NCBI GenBank assembly: GCA_013329355.1
Contig: DUKK01000213.1
Location: 1-5,757 of the forward strand
Length of the DNA stretch: 5,757 nucleotides
DNA from: Candidatus Poseidoniaceae archaeon
Lineage (GTDB): Archaea; Thermoplasmatota; Poseidoniia; Poseidoniales; Poseidoniaceae
Direction: 5' to 3'
Below, in pieces: positions 1 to 5,655 of the stretch. Each line of letters opens with the position of its first letter. The first letter of the stretch is position 1. The notes under the pieces are model-generated. The model saw nothing but the letters and a program-made list of their open reading frames with translations, had not been told where the DNA came from and did not search any database. The translations under genes were made by a program, and so were the position numbers.

Positions 1-945
1 CAAATATTCACCATACATAGGTGATAAGACCAATACTCTTGATTGGCTACCGAGTAATTGTGGCATTAGTGAAAACATTAGTGATGAAGACCCCGAAGAT
101 ACCAAGATATTCTTATCTTGGATTTGACGAACCTCGGCTATTTTTTTGATTAATGGCTCACTGTGAGTCGGTGGAGACTCATGGCACGCGCTAACCAGAT
201 TATCTGATATTACTTTCATCACCTCTGGGCATGGCGGGAACGGGCTGTCAAGTACATCAGCGACCACTAACTCAGTCCTACGGGAAAAATCAAACCCACT
301 CGCTTCCCAAGAGGCCCCTCCATGGTAGCAGGCATCATCGATTGCACCGACATTCTCCAGTTCCAGTTCCCTTAATTCCTCCTCGACACTAGTTCCAAGC
401 ATACCAACAGGGGCAATCATTGGATAGAATACAACATCACCAGCAGTTTGATCGAATTGAGATAGAATACTCATTCCAATATCTTCGTACATCGGCAAAA
501 CTGATTTGTGACCCATGGCGATTATCTCATCCGCTCCATTCAATTGAGAGAATTTTAGTGCCCCTAGCATCAATAATCGAGCGATTCCATGCCCTCGATG
601 GTCAATGTGGACGGTTAAACCTCTTACCTCATAAAGCAGTGAGTCGCTGTATTCCTCGGTTATCTCATCGACGATTTCTTGACCAAAATATTTAGCCAGA
701 CGAAAGCCTGATTCATTGGGTGTATTGATGCTGATATATCCGGCTAAGATTTCGCCCCTCATAACCACGATAAAATGTTCTCCGGGATCATCTAGTTTAC
801 CCGCATCATTCTCTGGGTATTGGTGCAACTCCTCAGCAAATACCTCGTATCGTAAACGGGCGATTTGATGCCAAATATCGGTCAGGTTAGTGGATTCGTT
901 AAGTTCCTCATTGGTGGGTCGAGAAAAATAGGACAACTTGGTCAT
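1..945 (-). CDS. GNAT acyltransferase fused to PLP-dependent (class I/II) aminotransferase, 3' end cut by window edge
   Basis: A single open frame of 315 codons runs from ATG at 945 to base 1 without a stop, so the C-terminus lies outside the window. Residues about 20-175 look like a GNAT-fold acyltransferase of the FeeM/autoinducer-synthase-like sort: an N-terminal IARLRYEVFAEEL helix, a GEILAGYISI strand, and the acyl-CoA pyrophosphate loop HRGHGIARLL at 116-125. From about residue 203 (ACYHGGASW, then ADVLDSPFPPCPEV at 229-242) the sequence resembles HisC/CobD-like aminotransferases: CHESPPTHSEPLI at 254-266, the PLP phosphate-binding SSGSSSL at 283-289, and SPMYGEY at 308-314. The Schiff-base lysine and the rest of the large domain would lie beyond base 1. 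It follows ribH by 37 bp on the same strand but has no Shine-Dalgarno, so it may have its own promoter. Substrate unknown. The fusion in one frame is seen directly; acyl transfer followed by PLP chemistry on one small molecule is inference. Confidence 0.85.
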   Translation of the reverse strand, partial: MTKLSYFSRPTNEELNESTNLTDIWHQIARLRYEVFAEELHQYPENDAGKLDDPGEHFIVVMRGEILAGYISINTPNESGFRLAKYFGQEIVDEITEEYSDSLLYEVRGLTVHIDHRGHGIARLLMLGALKFSQLNGADEIIAMGHKSVLPMYEDIGMSILSQFDQTAGDVVFYPMIAPVGMLGTSVEEELRELELENVGAIDDACYHGGASWEASGFDFSRRTELVVADVLDSPFPPCPEVMKVISDNLVSACHESPPTHSEPLIKKIAEVRQIQDKNILVSSGSSSLMFSLMPQLLGSQSRVLVLSPMYGEYL

Positions 946-966
946 AGTGTGGGGATTAAGTTCGGG

Positions 967-981
967 TAATTGAAAGATATC
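967..981 (-). promoter_or_regulatory. Possible promoter element ahead of the GNAT-aminotransferase gene
   Basis: On the minus strand the short gap after ribH holds an AT-rich stretch (GATATCTTTCAATTA) about 22-36 bases before the ATG at 945. That is roughly where an archaeal TATA box would sit for a leaderless mRNA. No Shine-Dalgarno precedes this ATG, unlike the rib genes upstream, which is the main reason to suspect separate transcription. The match to a TATA consensus is weak. Confidence 0.25.
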
Positions 982-982
982 C

Positions 983-1375
983 CTACAGCTTATTCATCTT
1001 GCTTACCGCAACTACTGCTGCCCTTGCGTGTGGTTCAATTCGTGGCGGTATGTGTTGCGGTTCTGCGCCTGGGCCGATTATTCCTAGACCGATTGGTTTG
1101 TCAAATTTTATTTGTAAGTCAATTATTGATTTAATCACTGCATTACCCATGGCCGCCCCATGCAAAGTTTCACCCTTTTCTATTATCCCTAAACAAATTG
1201 CACCATCAAATGTCTTTAACCTTCTTTCCAAGGCGAGAGGTACTTCCATTGAACCAGGTACCCAGATCACCTCACCGATTTCTATAGCCTGCTTGCTTGC
1301 TTCGTCATTTGCATAATCAAGCATCGATTCGATTTCTTTTTTGTGAAAGGACCCACATACTGCAACTATTTTCAT
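983..1375 (-). CDS. ribH: 6,7-dimethyl-8-ribityllumazine synthase
   Basis: Condenses 3,4-dihydroxy-2-butanone 4-phosphate with 5-amino-6-ribitylaminouracil to give 6,7-dimethyl-8-ribityllumazine, the penultimate step of riboflavin synthesis. The 130-aa length is at the short end for the family. Landmarks in order: F10 in CGSFHKKEI (substrate-stacking aromatic), PGSMEVP at 40-46, GETLHG at 68-73 with H72 as the catalytic histidine, and PIGLGIIGPG at 94-103. R112 aligns with the phosphate-binding arginine. The IGPG block and overall layout match the archaeal (Methanocaldococcus-type) enzyme better than the bacterial one. The usual lysine near the phosphate site appears to be missing, with H116 close by. 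The ATG overlaps the ribE stop (ATGA), implying coupled translation. These enzymes normally assemble into pentamers or 60-mer shells. Confidence 0.95.
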   Translation of the reverse strand: MKIVAVCGSFHKKEIESMLDYANDEASKQAIEIGEVIWVPGSMEVPLALERRLKTFDGAICLGIIEKGETLHGAAMGNAVIKSIIDLQIKFDKPIGLGIIGPGAEPQHIPPRIEPHARAAVVAVSKMNKL

Positions 1376-1983
1376 TTTATTACCCCTCTATCTTTCAACA
1401 ACCTCTCGATTGTTTCAACAATCAACTGAGTGTTACTGTCAACCTCTATGTTGACTACATCACCGACTTCTTTAGTGTCTAGGGTTGTTAGCCGCATTGT
1501 CTCCGGTATGATATGCAAGTCAAACTTACCGTTGTCAACCTGTCCGACGGTTAGTGAAATGCCATCAATTGCAATGTAACCCTTCTCAGTGAGATACTTC
1601 TTTATTGATGGTGGGGCTAATATGGAAAGAGACATTTGGTCGCCAGATTCAGTCTTGTCGGCAATTATTCCCGTCCCAAAGATGTGTCCTGAAAGTATGT
1701 GCCCACCAACTTCGTCACCAAATTTCAATGAGCGTTCAACATTTATTGAATCGCCAATTGATAGATCGCCTAGATTGGTTCTTTCCATGGTTTCGGTTAT
1801 TATGTCAAATTGAACAATGTCTGCATCAATTTTTACCGCTGTTAAACAAACACCATTGATTGAAACACTAGCACCAATTGTTAAATTATCGGCATTCGGT
1901 AATTTTATTCTTACATTTGTCACGGTATTCATCTCAGAAATGGAGATTATCTGACCAATTCCTTGAACAATGCCGGTGAACAT
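1372..1983 (-). CDS. ribE: Riboflavin synthase alpha chain, bacterial type (two lumazine-binding domains)
   Basis: Dismutates two molecules of 6,7-dimethyl-8-ribityllumazine to riboflavin and the pyrimidine diamine, which returns to RibH. At 203 aa it is full length. The family-defining N-terminus MFTGIVQGIGQI is present. Barrel 1 (about 1-97) has NGVCLTAV at 43-50 with C46, ETMERTNLGDLSIGD at 64-78, and GGHILSGH at 93-100. Barrel 2 (about 98-195) has AIDGISLTVGQVD at 138-150 with S143 and IPETMRLTTL at 159-168. C46, H100 and S143 correspond, from memory, to E. coli C48, H102 and S146. The usual Asp after GHV is Phe here (GHIFG). Most archaea instead use an unrelated RibC that is a lumazine-synthase paralogue, so this is a bacterial-type enzyme in an archaeal operon. 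Hand-counted GC is about 40%, below ribB (about 47%) and gpsA (about 49%), compatible with lateral origin. Confidence 0.95.
   Translation of the reverse strand: MFTGIVQGIGQIISISEMNTVTNVRIKLPNADNLTIGASVSINGVCLTAVKIDADIVQFDIITETMERTNLGDLSIGDSINVERSLKFGDEVGGHILSGHIFGTGIIADKTESGDQMSLSILAPPSIKKYLTEKGYIAIDGISLTVGQVDNGKFDLHIIPETMRLTTLDTKEVGDVVNIEVDSNTQLIVETIERLLKDRGVIK
1383..1388 (-). promoter_or_regulatory. Shine-Dalgarno for ribH
   Basis: GAGGGG lies inside the last codons of ribE, 7 bases before the ribH ATG. It supports this start and independent ribosome loading in addition to coupling through the ATGA overlap. Confidence 0.7.
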
Positions 1984-1987
1984 CTTA

Positions 1988-1995
1988 CTCCCTCA
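1988..1995 (-). promoter_or_regulatory. Shine-Dalgarno for ribE, overlapping the ribL stop
   Basis: TGAGGGAG combines the ribL TGA stop with a strong Shine-Dalgarno, 4 bases before the ribE ATG. Terminating ribosomes on ribL would already sit over the ribE start region, so coupled translation is likely. Confidence 0.7.
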
Positions 1996-2427
1996 CGCCT
2001 TCGTTTGCGACAACTCAAGTATACGCGCAATTATCTTTCTAGTGCCGTCCAAGTCATCGGAAAGCCCCTCGACACGGGTCACTATGATTGTTTCATGGCC
2101 GAGTTCCTGTAATCTTTTTCGAATTGAGTCCTCGGCATGTTCCTGATCGTAGCCTAAGGCAATAACATCAGGATTTACTCGTGGAAGGATGTCATAAATT
2201 GACACCTCAGGAGAGTTACCCACGATCGCTTCATCAACTGGCTTGAGCCCCTCGACCATACGTCTTCGGAGGTCATGATTGGTTACTGGTTCATGTTTGC
2301 GTATTCGGACCGTGTCATCATGGGCAACCACAACTGTGAGATAATCACCGAGTGACTTAGCTTGCTCTAGGTAATGGAGGTGGCCTGCGTGAAGTAGGTC
2401 AAAAACCCCGACTGCCATTACTCTCAT
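1993..2427 (-). CDS. ribL: FAD synthetase (FMN adenylyltransferase), archaeal RibL type
   Basis: A nucleotidyltransferase-superfamily protein of 144 aa, predicted to transfer AMP from ATP to FMN. Landmarks: GVFDLLHAGH at 7-16 with the HxGH nucleotide-binding motif (H13, G15, H16), AKSLGDYLTVVVAHDDTV at 23-40, RRRMVEGLKPVDEAIVG at 54-70, and ALGYDQ at 90-95, close to the archaeal LGPDQ block. The C-terminal signature (GLSDDLDGTRKI at 121-132) is a divergent form of the ISSTxI-like motif. Glycerol-3-phosphate cytidylyltransferases (TagD) share this fold; the LGYDQ block and the position between ribB and ribE favour RibL. The protein has no cysteine at all, whereas Methanocaldococcus RibL, as I recall, has C-terminal cysteines affecting activity. 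Start chosen by the Shine-Dalgarno just upstream; an internal Met4 is less likely. Confidence 0.85.
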   Translation of the reverse strand: MRVMAVGVFDLLHAGHLHYLEQAKSLGDYLTVVVAHDDTVRIRKHEPVTNHDLRRRMVEGLKPVDEAIVGNSPEVSIYDILPRVNPDVIALGYDQEHAEDSIRKRLQELGHETIIVTRVEGLSDDLDGTRKIIARILELSQTKA

Positions 2428-2432
2428 GAAAT

Positions 2433-2439
2433 CCTCTCC
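2433..2439 (-). promoter_or_regulatory. Shine-Dalgarno for ribL
   Basis: GGAGAGG ends 5 bases before the ribL ATG, within the 49-bp gap after ribB. It fixes the ribL start at 2427. The rest of the gap shows no clear promoter or terminator. Confidence 0.7.
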
Positions 2440-2476
2440 AAAACACCCTGTTGGTTGTTACTGATGATGTTACCGA

Positions 2477-3190
2477 TTAAACTACCGACTTGAGCGCATT
2501 AACTATGTCGGCACCTTCAAGGAATGGGATATTTCTTGCTATAGCCCACGACCTGGCTGCCTCTACAGGAAGGGCCAAATCGCCGTCAGGCTCAAGCATT
2601 TCCGCGCCAATAACCACCGGTGAGACGCCAGATAATCTAGCTAAACCAACCGCTAGTTCTGTATGGCCCTGACGACGTGCTAGGCCCCCTTCTGTTTCCC
2701 GACACACCGGAATGTGCCCTGGTGTTCTAAATTCTTGCCCAAGTAACTTTTTTGCTTGAGCCGGTTCAACATTATTGGAGAACACTTCATCGGTTAACTC
2801 AGCAAATCTTCTGGTGGTTAAACTGCGATCTTTATCGGTAATACCAGTATATGTTTTTCGATGATTTAATGACAAAGTGAAGGCTGAGCGAGAATCATAG
2901 CGTAAATCGTTGGTAATCAACTCAGATAATACATCGAACTGGGAGACTAACTCAGGTTGAGTATGCAGGTCTTGCAAAAATGGCAAGCCGAATCTTTCTC
3001 CAACCTCATGCCCAATTGCCAAGAATAACAGGCCACCACAATCTTGTCTAAGTTGCCTCATCGTCGCCGGAGTTGCATGCTGGGCAGAGAATAGTAAGTC
3101 TGTTTCACCCTCTCTTTTTTCCGAGTCAAACAGGCATACTGGTAATCCATTGGCGAATGCATTAACCGCAGCTTCAATCGAATTGGTCAT
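2477..3190 (-). CDS. ribB: 3,4-dihydroxy-2-butanone 4-phosphate synthase
   Basis: Converts ribulose 5-phosphate to 3,4-dihydroxy-2-butanone 4-phosphate plus formate, supplying the four-carbon unit to RibH; needs Mg2+. It is a stand-alone 237-aa RibB with no GTP cyclohydrolase II domain. The acidic loop DSEKREGETDLL at 22-33 carries R26, E27, E29 and D31. It is followed by CGGLLF at 51-56, SLNHRKTYTGITDKDRS at 107-123, EFRTPGHIPVCR at 153-164, RQGHTELAVGLARL at 173-186 with metal ligand H176, and E197 in GAEML. The text matches the archaeal RibB better than the bacterial one. It is the first gene of the rib operon. An in-frame TGA lies seven codons upstream and no other ATG follows it, so the start at 3190 is well fixed despite lacking a Shine-Dalgarno. 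A leaderless or short-leader transcript is likely. Confidence 0.95.
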   Translation of the reverse strand: MTNSIEAAVNAFANGLPVCLFDSEKREGETDLLFSAQHATPATMRQLRQDCGGLLFLAIGHEVGERFGLPFLQDLHTQPELVSQFDVLSELITNDLRYDSRSAFTLSLNHRKTYTGITDKDRSLTTRRFAELTDEVFSNNVEPAQAKKLLGQEFRTPGHIPVCRETEGGLARRQGHTELAVGLARLSGVSPVVIGAEMLEPDGDLALPVEAARSWAIARNIPFLEGADIVNALKSVV

Positions 3191-3333
3191 GCTGCTGGGT
3201 TGAGCCTCTCATTGATGAAGTGTCGCATACCATCACAAGGAAAAAAGATGCCATTTTCAGGGTTTTTTTGTCCGAATAACGGAAAGGTCTTATCATGAAG
3301 TGACCATTGGCTTGAACCTGCGGGGTTGGTGTC
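3191..3333. promoter_or_regulatory. Divergent promoter region between ribB and the endonuclease IV-like gene
   Basis: This 143-bp gap must hold the start signals of two divergent transcription units. It contains an A tract (3241-3246) and a T tract (3263-3269) that form an imperfect inverted repeat over 3239-3273, a 20-bp interrupted palindrome at 3286-3305, and two copies of ATGAAGTG (3215-3222 and 3295-3302). I could not find a textbook archaeal TATA box for either side; TCTTATCAT at 3288-3296, about 40 bases before the rightward ATG, is the best rightward candidate. No gene-sized frame with coding character is seen here. Confidence 0.6.
3286..3305. promoter_or_regulatory. Interrupted palindrome, candidate operator
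   Basis: The sequence reads GGTC-N3-TCATGA-N3-GACC, an exact dyad with the non-matching bases confined to two 3-bp gaps. This is a typical layout for a dimeric winged-helix repressor site. It lies 28 bases before the rightward start codon and 95 bases before the ribB start codon. Archaeal rib operons are known to be controlled by the RbkR riboflavin-kinase regulator, which makes a flavin regulator one possibility. A 7-of-10 dyad somewhere in 143 bp is not rare by chance, so confidence is limited. Confidence 0.35.
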
Positions 3334-4527
3334 ATGCCAGTTAGATTAGGTCCAGCGGGTATTCCTTTGTCATGTAAAGGGAGAACCATAGTTGAAGGGA
3401 TGGATGATATTATTTCCCTCGGACTTGAAACTATGGAAGTCCAAACTGTGAGAATGATTGCACCCCAACACTTCGAGCAGTATTGGCAAGCCGGAGTTCT
3501 AGCCAACAAAACTGAATTTGAAATGAATATTCACGGCCCATACTACAGCGAATTGTTAGGCAACCGTGTCGAGAGGGGACGCTCTCTAACCAAGATTGAA
3601 TCGACCCTGCAAGCGGCAAAAACCATCAATGCTAGACACATCACGCTGCATGCTGGCCACTACGGTGAAATGGGCAGAGGGCAAGCTGCCAACGAACAGT
3701 TAGCCAACGTATTCGCTGGAATTGTCGACCGAGTCCACGAGATTTGGCACGATGATGAAGACATTTACCCCGTGTTTCCATGGTTGAAAGACGGAACTCC
3801 ATCCAAAATAGGCATTGAAACCTCTGGCCGACAGGAACTGTGGGGTAGCCTTGAGGAGGTTTTAGAGGTGGTAAACCATGTCGAGGGAACCGTTCCAGTC
3901 CTCAATATAGCACATATTCACTCCCGGGGCCACGGCAGTATGCGAACCTCCGAAGATTACGGAGAAATGTTTGACTTAGTGCGTGAAACCATCGGAACGA
4001 AAGAATTCTACTGCCATTTTTCGGGTGTTGAACACCGAACAGGTAATGCAATGCATTACACGCAAATTAAGAAATCAGACCTAAACTTTGAACCGCTAGC
4101 TGAGTTTATTGTTGAAGAGGGTGGCTGGTTGGACATCACCCTCATCTCAGATTCTCCACTACTGGAACACGACGCAATGTATATGCTACAAAACATAGAA
4201 AAAGCACGTCACAAGCAACTTGAGCGCAAGGCAAGAGAAGACCGAAGAAGAAGTTTAGCCGCACAAACGGGTCGCTCAGCGGAAGAGATCAAGGCAAGGG
4301 AACTTGAAATAGCAAGTGCTCGAACTAAAGCAGCTACAGCAGAGATGAAGCAAAAAGCTGCTGACCAGCAAGCCGCTGAGACTAAAGCACCGGGAGAGGG
4401 TCAGCCAGAAAAAGCGGCGGCAAAAGAGCCAAAGGCGAAAATAAAGGCGAGTAAGACTAAGAAAGCTGAAGCTAAAGTCGATGACGACGTGTTCGACTTT
4501 GATGAAGACGATGAGGACCTTTTCTGA
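3334..4527 (+). CDS. Endonuclease IV-like (AP endonuclease family 2) TIM-barrel protein with long charged C-terminal tail
   Basis: Residues 1-285 match the Nfo/xylose-isomerase-like TIM barrel of archaeal deoxyribonuclease IV homologues: VRLGPAGIPLSCKGR at 3-17, EMNIHGPYYSELL at 63-75, ARHITLHAGHYGEM at 100-113, KIGIETSGRQELWGS at 158-172, NIAHIHSRGHG at 191-201, FYCHFSGVEH at 225-234, and ISDSPLLEHDA at 271-281. Probable metal ligands H67, H106, E162, H194, H228 and H241 are kept. Positions that align by eye with E. coli D179, D229 and E261 are N191, A239 and D273, so AP-endonuclease activity is not assured. Residues about 285-382 are Lys/Ala/Glu-rich and helical or disordered, and the end (383-397, DDDVFDFDEDDEDLF) is strongly acidic and Phe-terminated. 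An in-frame TGA at 3313-3315 and no other ATG fix the start. A role in base-excision repair is a family-based inference. Confidence 0.85.
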   Translation: MPVRLGPAGIPLSCKGRTIVEGMDDIISLGLETMEVQTVRMIAPQHFEQYWQAGVLANKTEFEMNIHGPYYSELLGNRVERGRSLTKIESTLQAAKTINARHITLHAGHYGEMGRGQAANEQLANVFAGIVDRVHEIWHDDEDIYPVFPWLKDGTPSKIGIETSGRQELWGSLEEVLEVVNHVEGTVPVLNIAHIHSRGHGSMRTSEDYGEMFDLVRETIGTKEFYCHFSGVEHRTGNAMHYTQIKKSDLNFEPLAEFIVEEGGWLDITLISDSPLLEHDAMYMLQNIEKARHKQLERKAREDRRRSLAAQTGRSAEEIKARELEIASARTKAATAEMKQKAADQQAAETKAPGEGQPEKAAAKEPKAKIKASKTKKAEAKVDDDVFDFDEDDEDLF

Positions 4528-4580
4528 CCTCGTCGATAGAATACCATCCCCAAATCGAGAGTTTCAAACTGCTACAGCGG

Positions 4581-4590
4581 TAATTAAGAT
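4581..4590 (+). promoter_or_regulatory. TATA-like element for gpsA
   Basis: TAATTAAGAT lies 32-41 bases before the gpsA ATG in a 94-bp gap. That distance suits an archaeal TATA box driving a leaderless or very short-leader mRNA. No Shine-Dalgarno precedes the ATG, which agrees with leaderless initiation. Confidence 0.4.
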
Positions 4591-4621
4591 AAGGTCGAGC
4601 CAAACCGCAGACCTGTTAAAC

Positions 4622-5620
4622 ATGGCACATATCGCAATCCTTGGCTTGGGTAATTGGGGTACTGCGGTCGCTCGTATGTGGTTACTCGAGGGGCATAAGG
4701 TCAAAGGTTGGACAATTGAACAAGAAGTGTACGAATCGGTCGTAATGGACGGCATAAACAAGAAGTATCTGCCGAATCATTCTGTGGAAGGGTTGGAAGC
4801 AACTATGCGCCTTGACGAAGCACTGGACGGGGTGGAGATTGTAGTCCTAGCAATACCATCTTCCGTCATTCTAGATGTAGTCGATGAAGTAATCCCTCAC
4901 CTTAGACCTGGACACGTATTAATTGATTTGGCCAAAGGTTTGGCACCAGGAAAGCGACTGATTTCCCAAGCCATCCATGAGAAACTCGATGCGGCACAAA
5001 TGACCAACCCATTAGCCGTAGTTACTGGGCCAACTATCGCCCCGGAAGCGGCTGGAGGAGTAATAACTACTGCACTGGTAGCCAGTGAGGATGAATCGGT
5101 CGCTAAACGACTGGCAGAAACCTTGACCACTCAGACCTTCATTCTGCACGCTGCGTCTGACCCAGTCGGAGCAGAACTATGGGGGGCGTTCAAGAATGTA
5201 ATTGCCCTGACTTGTGGACTAGTTGACGGGCTAAAAAAAGTGGGAACGTTGGGCGGAGACAATCTAAAAGCAGCGATTTTCATGGCCGGATTCAAGGAAG
5301 GTTGTCTATTATTGCCACAACTGGGGGCTAAAGCCGAGGTTGCATTTGGCCCCGCCGGACTTGGTGATCTCTACGTTACTGCAACTTCACCCTACGGACG
5401 AAATCGCAGCATGGGTGAAAAACTTGGAACCGGCTTATCATTAGATGAGGCACTTGGAGAAATGACCATGGTTGCCGAAGGTGTTAGAGCCGCAAGAATG
5501 TTCATCACTAGAGCTGATGACGAAGGCATCAAAGTGCCGTTTACTAAAGCAATCAATACTTTACTCGACGGTGAGATAACTGCCGAGGAATGCTGTCGAA
5601 GAATTGTTGGCTTGAACTAG
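4622..5620 (+). CDS. gpsA: Glycerol-3-phosphate dehydrogenase [NAD(P)+], GpsA family
   Basis: Interconverts dihydroxyacetone phosphate and sn-glycerol 3-phosphate in the cytosol with NAD(P)H, the usual entry to bacterial-type glycerolipids. The 332 aa are full length. The Rossmann loop GLGNWGTA is at 8-15, NKKYLPNHSV at 46-55, the IDLAKGLAPG lysine at 105, GPTIAPEAAGG at 136-146, GAFKNVIA at 188-195 with catalytic K191, GGDNLKAA at 211-218, FGPAGLGDLYVTATS at 242-256, and GRNRSMG at 259-265. The frame stays open back to 4481, but the Rossmann strand begins right after the Met at 4622 and the preceding 47 codons look unlike any GpsA and overlap the upstream gene, so 4622 is chosen. Typical archaea use the unrelated EgsA (G1P dehydrogenase) for their lipids. 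A GpsA here fits reports that Marine Group II archaea encode G3P dehydrogenase. Confidence 0.93.
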   Translation: MAHIAILGLGNWGTAVARMWLLEGHKVKGWTIEQEVYESVVMDGINKKYLPNHSVEGLEATMRLDEALDGVEIVVLAIPSSVILDVVDEVIPHLRPGHVLIDLAKGLAPGKRLISQAIHEKLDAAQMTNPLAVVTGPTIAPEAAGGVITTALVASEDESVAKRLAETLTTQTFILHAASDPVGAELWGAFKNVIALTCGLVDGLKKVGTLGGDNLKAAIFMAGFKEGCLLLPQLGAKAEVAFGPAGLGDLYVTATSPYGRNRSMGEKLGTGLSLDEALGEMTMVAEGVRAARMFITRADDEGIKVPFTKAINTLLDGEITAEECCRRIVGLN

Positions 5621-5641
5621 AAGCGACTATCCGTCGGTGTT

Positions 5642-5655
5642 GTTTTGTATGATAT
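5642..5655 (+). promoter_or_regulatory. Possible TATA-like element for the next gene
   Basis: The 50-bp gap after gpsA contains an AT-rich GTTTTGTATGATAT region 16-29 bases before the next ATG. The position is plausible for a leaderless transcript, but the sequence is a weak match. The gap could equally be an intra-operon spacer, and no clear Shine-Dalgarno is seen (GTGGGG at 5660-5665 is a poor candidate). Confidence 0.25.

Noticed and set aside
420..695. A 91-codon plus-strand frame within the first 945 bases
   Set aside because: It lies antisense to the GNAT domain, whose conserved motifs show that the minus strand is the coding one.
999..1316. A 105-codon plus-strand frame opposite ribH
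   Set aside because: It is the antisense of a well-conserved gene, has low-complexity Ala/Ser/Pro-rich text, and shows no ribosome site or domain.
3239..3273. A-tract/T-tract inverted repeat as a hairpin terminator or riboswitch
   Set aside because: The stem is almost entirely A-T with a mismatch near the GTCC end, so it would be a weak hairpin. It lies between divergent starts where no transcript needs ending, and no conserved FMN-aptamer text was seen.
3174..3509. A 111-codon minus-strand frame spanning the intergenic region and the 5' end of the TIM-barrel gene
   Set aside because: It overlaps the confident N-terminus of the plus-strand gene and the start of ribB, and its protein has no recognisable motif.
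4481..4621. A 47-codon upstream extension of gpsA in the same frame, beginning inside the TIM-barrel gene
   Set aside because: The extension resembles no GpsA N-terminus, overlaps the acidic tail coding sequence in another frame, and the Rossmann strand starts directly after the Met at 4622.
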